Assembly: GCA_034003725.1 (NCBI GenBank)
Contig: JAVEYB010000009.1
Location: 62,001-126,000 of the forward strand
Origin: Candidatus Zixiibacteriota bacterium
Lineage (GTDB): Bacteria > Zixibacteria > MSB-5A5 > GN15 > FEB-12
DNA: 64,000 nucleotides
Direction: 5' to 3'
Each line of letters begins with the position of its first letter. The first letter of the stretch is position 1. The notes beneath the pieces are model-generated. The model ran no database searches and was not told the origin of the DNA. It was given only the letters and a program-made list of their open reading frames with translations. A program made the translations under genes and the position numbers. This document shows, one piece after another, positions 62,839 through 64,000 of this stretch.

Positions 62839-64000
62839 ATGGATCGCTTCAGACTGTCATTATCGGGCCGGGCCACGTGGGCCATGGCTATGGTCGGCGC
62901 CCTGCTGTTTTTCCTGCTGGGCGGACTCGTCAAGCTGCAGCTGATAAATCACGCGGAACTGGCGTCCCGCTCGGAAAACAACCGTCTGCGCGTCGTCCCC
63001 ATCATCCCCCGGCGAGGGATCGTCTACGACCGCGAAGGTCGTGTCATTATCGATAACCGACCCTCCTATACCGTCTCCATCGTCCCCGCGGAACTGGTTT
63101 CCGACCGCACCATATCCAATCTGGCCGGTCTGATCGAACTCGACAGCACGCAGATCGTCGGCCGGATGATCCGCAACCAGGTCAGCCGATACCAGCCGTC
63201 ACCCGTGAAAAAAGACATCCCGTTTGACGCTATCGCCGTGCTCGAAGAACAAAGCTTCGCGTTTCCCGGCGTCAGCTACCAGATGGAACGTGTCCGCATG
63301 TACGTCGATTCGCTCGGGGTCGAAGCCCTTACGGGTTATGTCGGAGAAGTCTCGCCTGATGATCTCGCGGAGATCGACGGCGAACGTCAGGGGTACCAGC
63401 CCGGAAGCATGATCGGCAAGAAAGGTCTGGAAAAGCAATACGATCAGTTGTTGCGGGGACGGGAAGGTACGGAATATGTCGAGATAGCGGCCTCGGGGCA
63501 GATTCTCGGTCCGTACACCGAGCGCGAGGTGCTCGAAGCCGTGCCCGGCTCCGACATCACTCTCTCGATAGACATCGACCTGCAGGAAGCCAGCGTGCAC
63601 GCCCTCGACAGTTTCTGCTGCGGCGCGGTGGTTGCGATGGACCCCCGCAGCGGTGAGGTGCTGGCCGCGACGTCCTATCCGGGATTCGACGCCAACATAT
63701 TCTCGTCGGTGATCCCCGAGTCTCTGTGGTCGGAAATACGGTCCGATCCGACTCACCCGCTGCTCAACCGCATTCTCAACGGTCTGTATCCGCCCGGATC
63801 GACGACCAAGCTCATTACGGTGGGGGCGGCCCTCGAGGAAGGCCTGATCAACGAGCACACCACGCTGAAACCGTGCTACGGCGGTATGCAGTTCGGCAAT
63901 CGGTTCTTTCGATGCTGGGAACACAGTGGGCACGGTACGCTGAACTGCACGCATGCGATTGAGCGGTCGTGCGACGTGTTCATGTACCAGCTCGGGATCA
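62839..64000 (+). CDS. mrdA: Penicillin-binding protein 2 (partial, continues past window)
   Basis: At least 387 residues, still open at the window end. One membrane helix (WAMAMVGALLFFLLGGLVKL) is followed by the dimerisation region (IIPRRGIVYDREGRVIIDNR, PGSMIGKKGLEKQYD) and the transpeptidase domain. The SxxK motif is S321-T-T-K324 (PPGSTTK), and the second motif is S377-C-D379 (SCDVFMYQLG), the PBP2-specific variant. The KTG motif lies beyond the window. It cross-links peptidoglycan during elongation with MreC/MreD. Confidence 0.93.
   Translation, partial: MDRFRLSLSGRATWAMAMVGALLFFLLGGLVKLQLINHAELASRSENNRLRVVPIIPRRGIVYDREGRVIIDNRPSYTVSIVPAELVSDRTISNLAGLIELDSTQIVGRMIRNQVSRYQPSPVKKDIPFDAIAVLEEQSFAFPGVSYQMERVRMYVDSLGVEALTGYVGEVSPDDLAEIDGERQGYQPGSMIGKKGLEKQYDQLLRGREGTEYVEIAASGQILGPYTEREVLEAVPGSDITLSIDIDLQEASVHALDSFCCGAVVAMDPRSGEVLAATSYPGFDANIFSSVIPESLWSEIRSDPTHPLLNRILNGLYPPGSTTKLITVGAALEEGLINEHTTLKPCYGGMQFGNRFFRCWEHSGHGTLNCTHAIERSCDVFMYQLGI

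Overview
The window looks like chromosome of a GC-rich, diderm bacterium. Lipopolysaccharide genes (heptose kinase and adenylyltransferase, heptosyltransferase, LpxL-type acyltransferase), a TolC-type channel, lipoboxes, PilT and MreC/MreD/PBP2 all point to a rod-shaped Gram-negative cell. Secreted peptidases ending in dockerin-type repeats, a C13-like peptidase, SbsA-type Ig domains and a terminal PNPF motif suggest the FCB side of the tree, most like candidate phylum Zixibacteria or a relative. That placement is inference from protein style, not from a marker-gene tree.

Layout. 1-2.4 kb: end of an unknown CDS, a lipoprotein, an NtrC-type regulator. 2.4-8.1 kb: HNH nuclease, SagB-type nitroreductase, a 0.77 kb gene-poor stretch, an Ig/DOMON lipoprotein read leftward, a CreD-like membrane protein. 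8.2-11.8 kb: trpS-scpA-scpB-rluB. 11.8-19.6 kb: rubrerythrin-like protein, membrane peptidase, acyltransferase, a MacA/MacB/TolC-like export set without an ATPase, heptosyltransferase. 19.6-25.3 kb, leftward: DUF3467 protein, zinc ribbon, and a 1621-residue kinase with nine PAS domains. 25.4-29.5 kb: rfaE1, rfaE2, TPR protein, M24 peptidase, accB. 29.5-37 kb: an accessory block of dockerin peptidases, duplicated lipoproteins and a decayed fragment around pilT. 37-39.2 kb: pabB-pabA. 40-46.1 kb: accC and gcvH-gcvPA-DUF2007-thioredoxin-gcvPB. 46.1-51.3 kb: a fused ECF ATPase, then pyrR-pyrB-pyrC and a nitrilase-like gene. 51.4-59.9 kb: a six-gene membrane glycosylation cluster. 59.9-64 kb: accA, a Trm112-like protein, a PTS IIA domain, mreC-mreD-mrdA (cut by the window end).

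The most notable item is the thioredoxin-like gene at 43677-44573. An in-frame TGA sits exactly where the first active-site Cys belongs (W-U-K-Y-C), and a SECIS-like hairpin follows at the right distance. I read it as an exported selenoprotein embedded in the glycine-cleavage operon. Other points worth attention are two 38-bp palindromic units translated inside pabB, a PyrR-binding leader whose stem covers the ribosome site of a small ORF overlapping pyrR, a lipoprotein with no ATG/GTG/TTG start after a clear promoter, three apparently leaderless genes, and a mosaic duplication with a second in-frame TGA in the dockerin-peptidase block.
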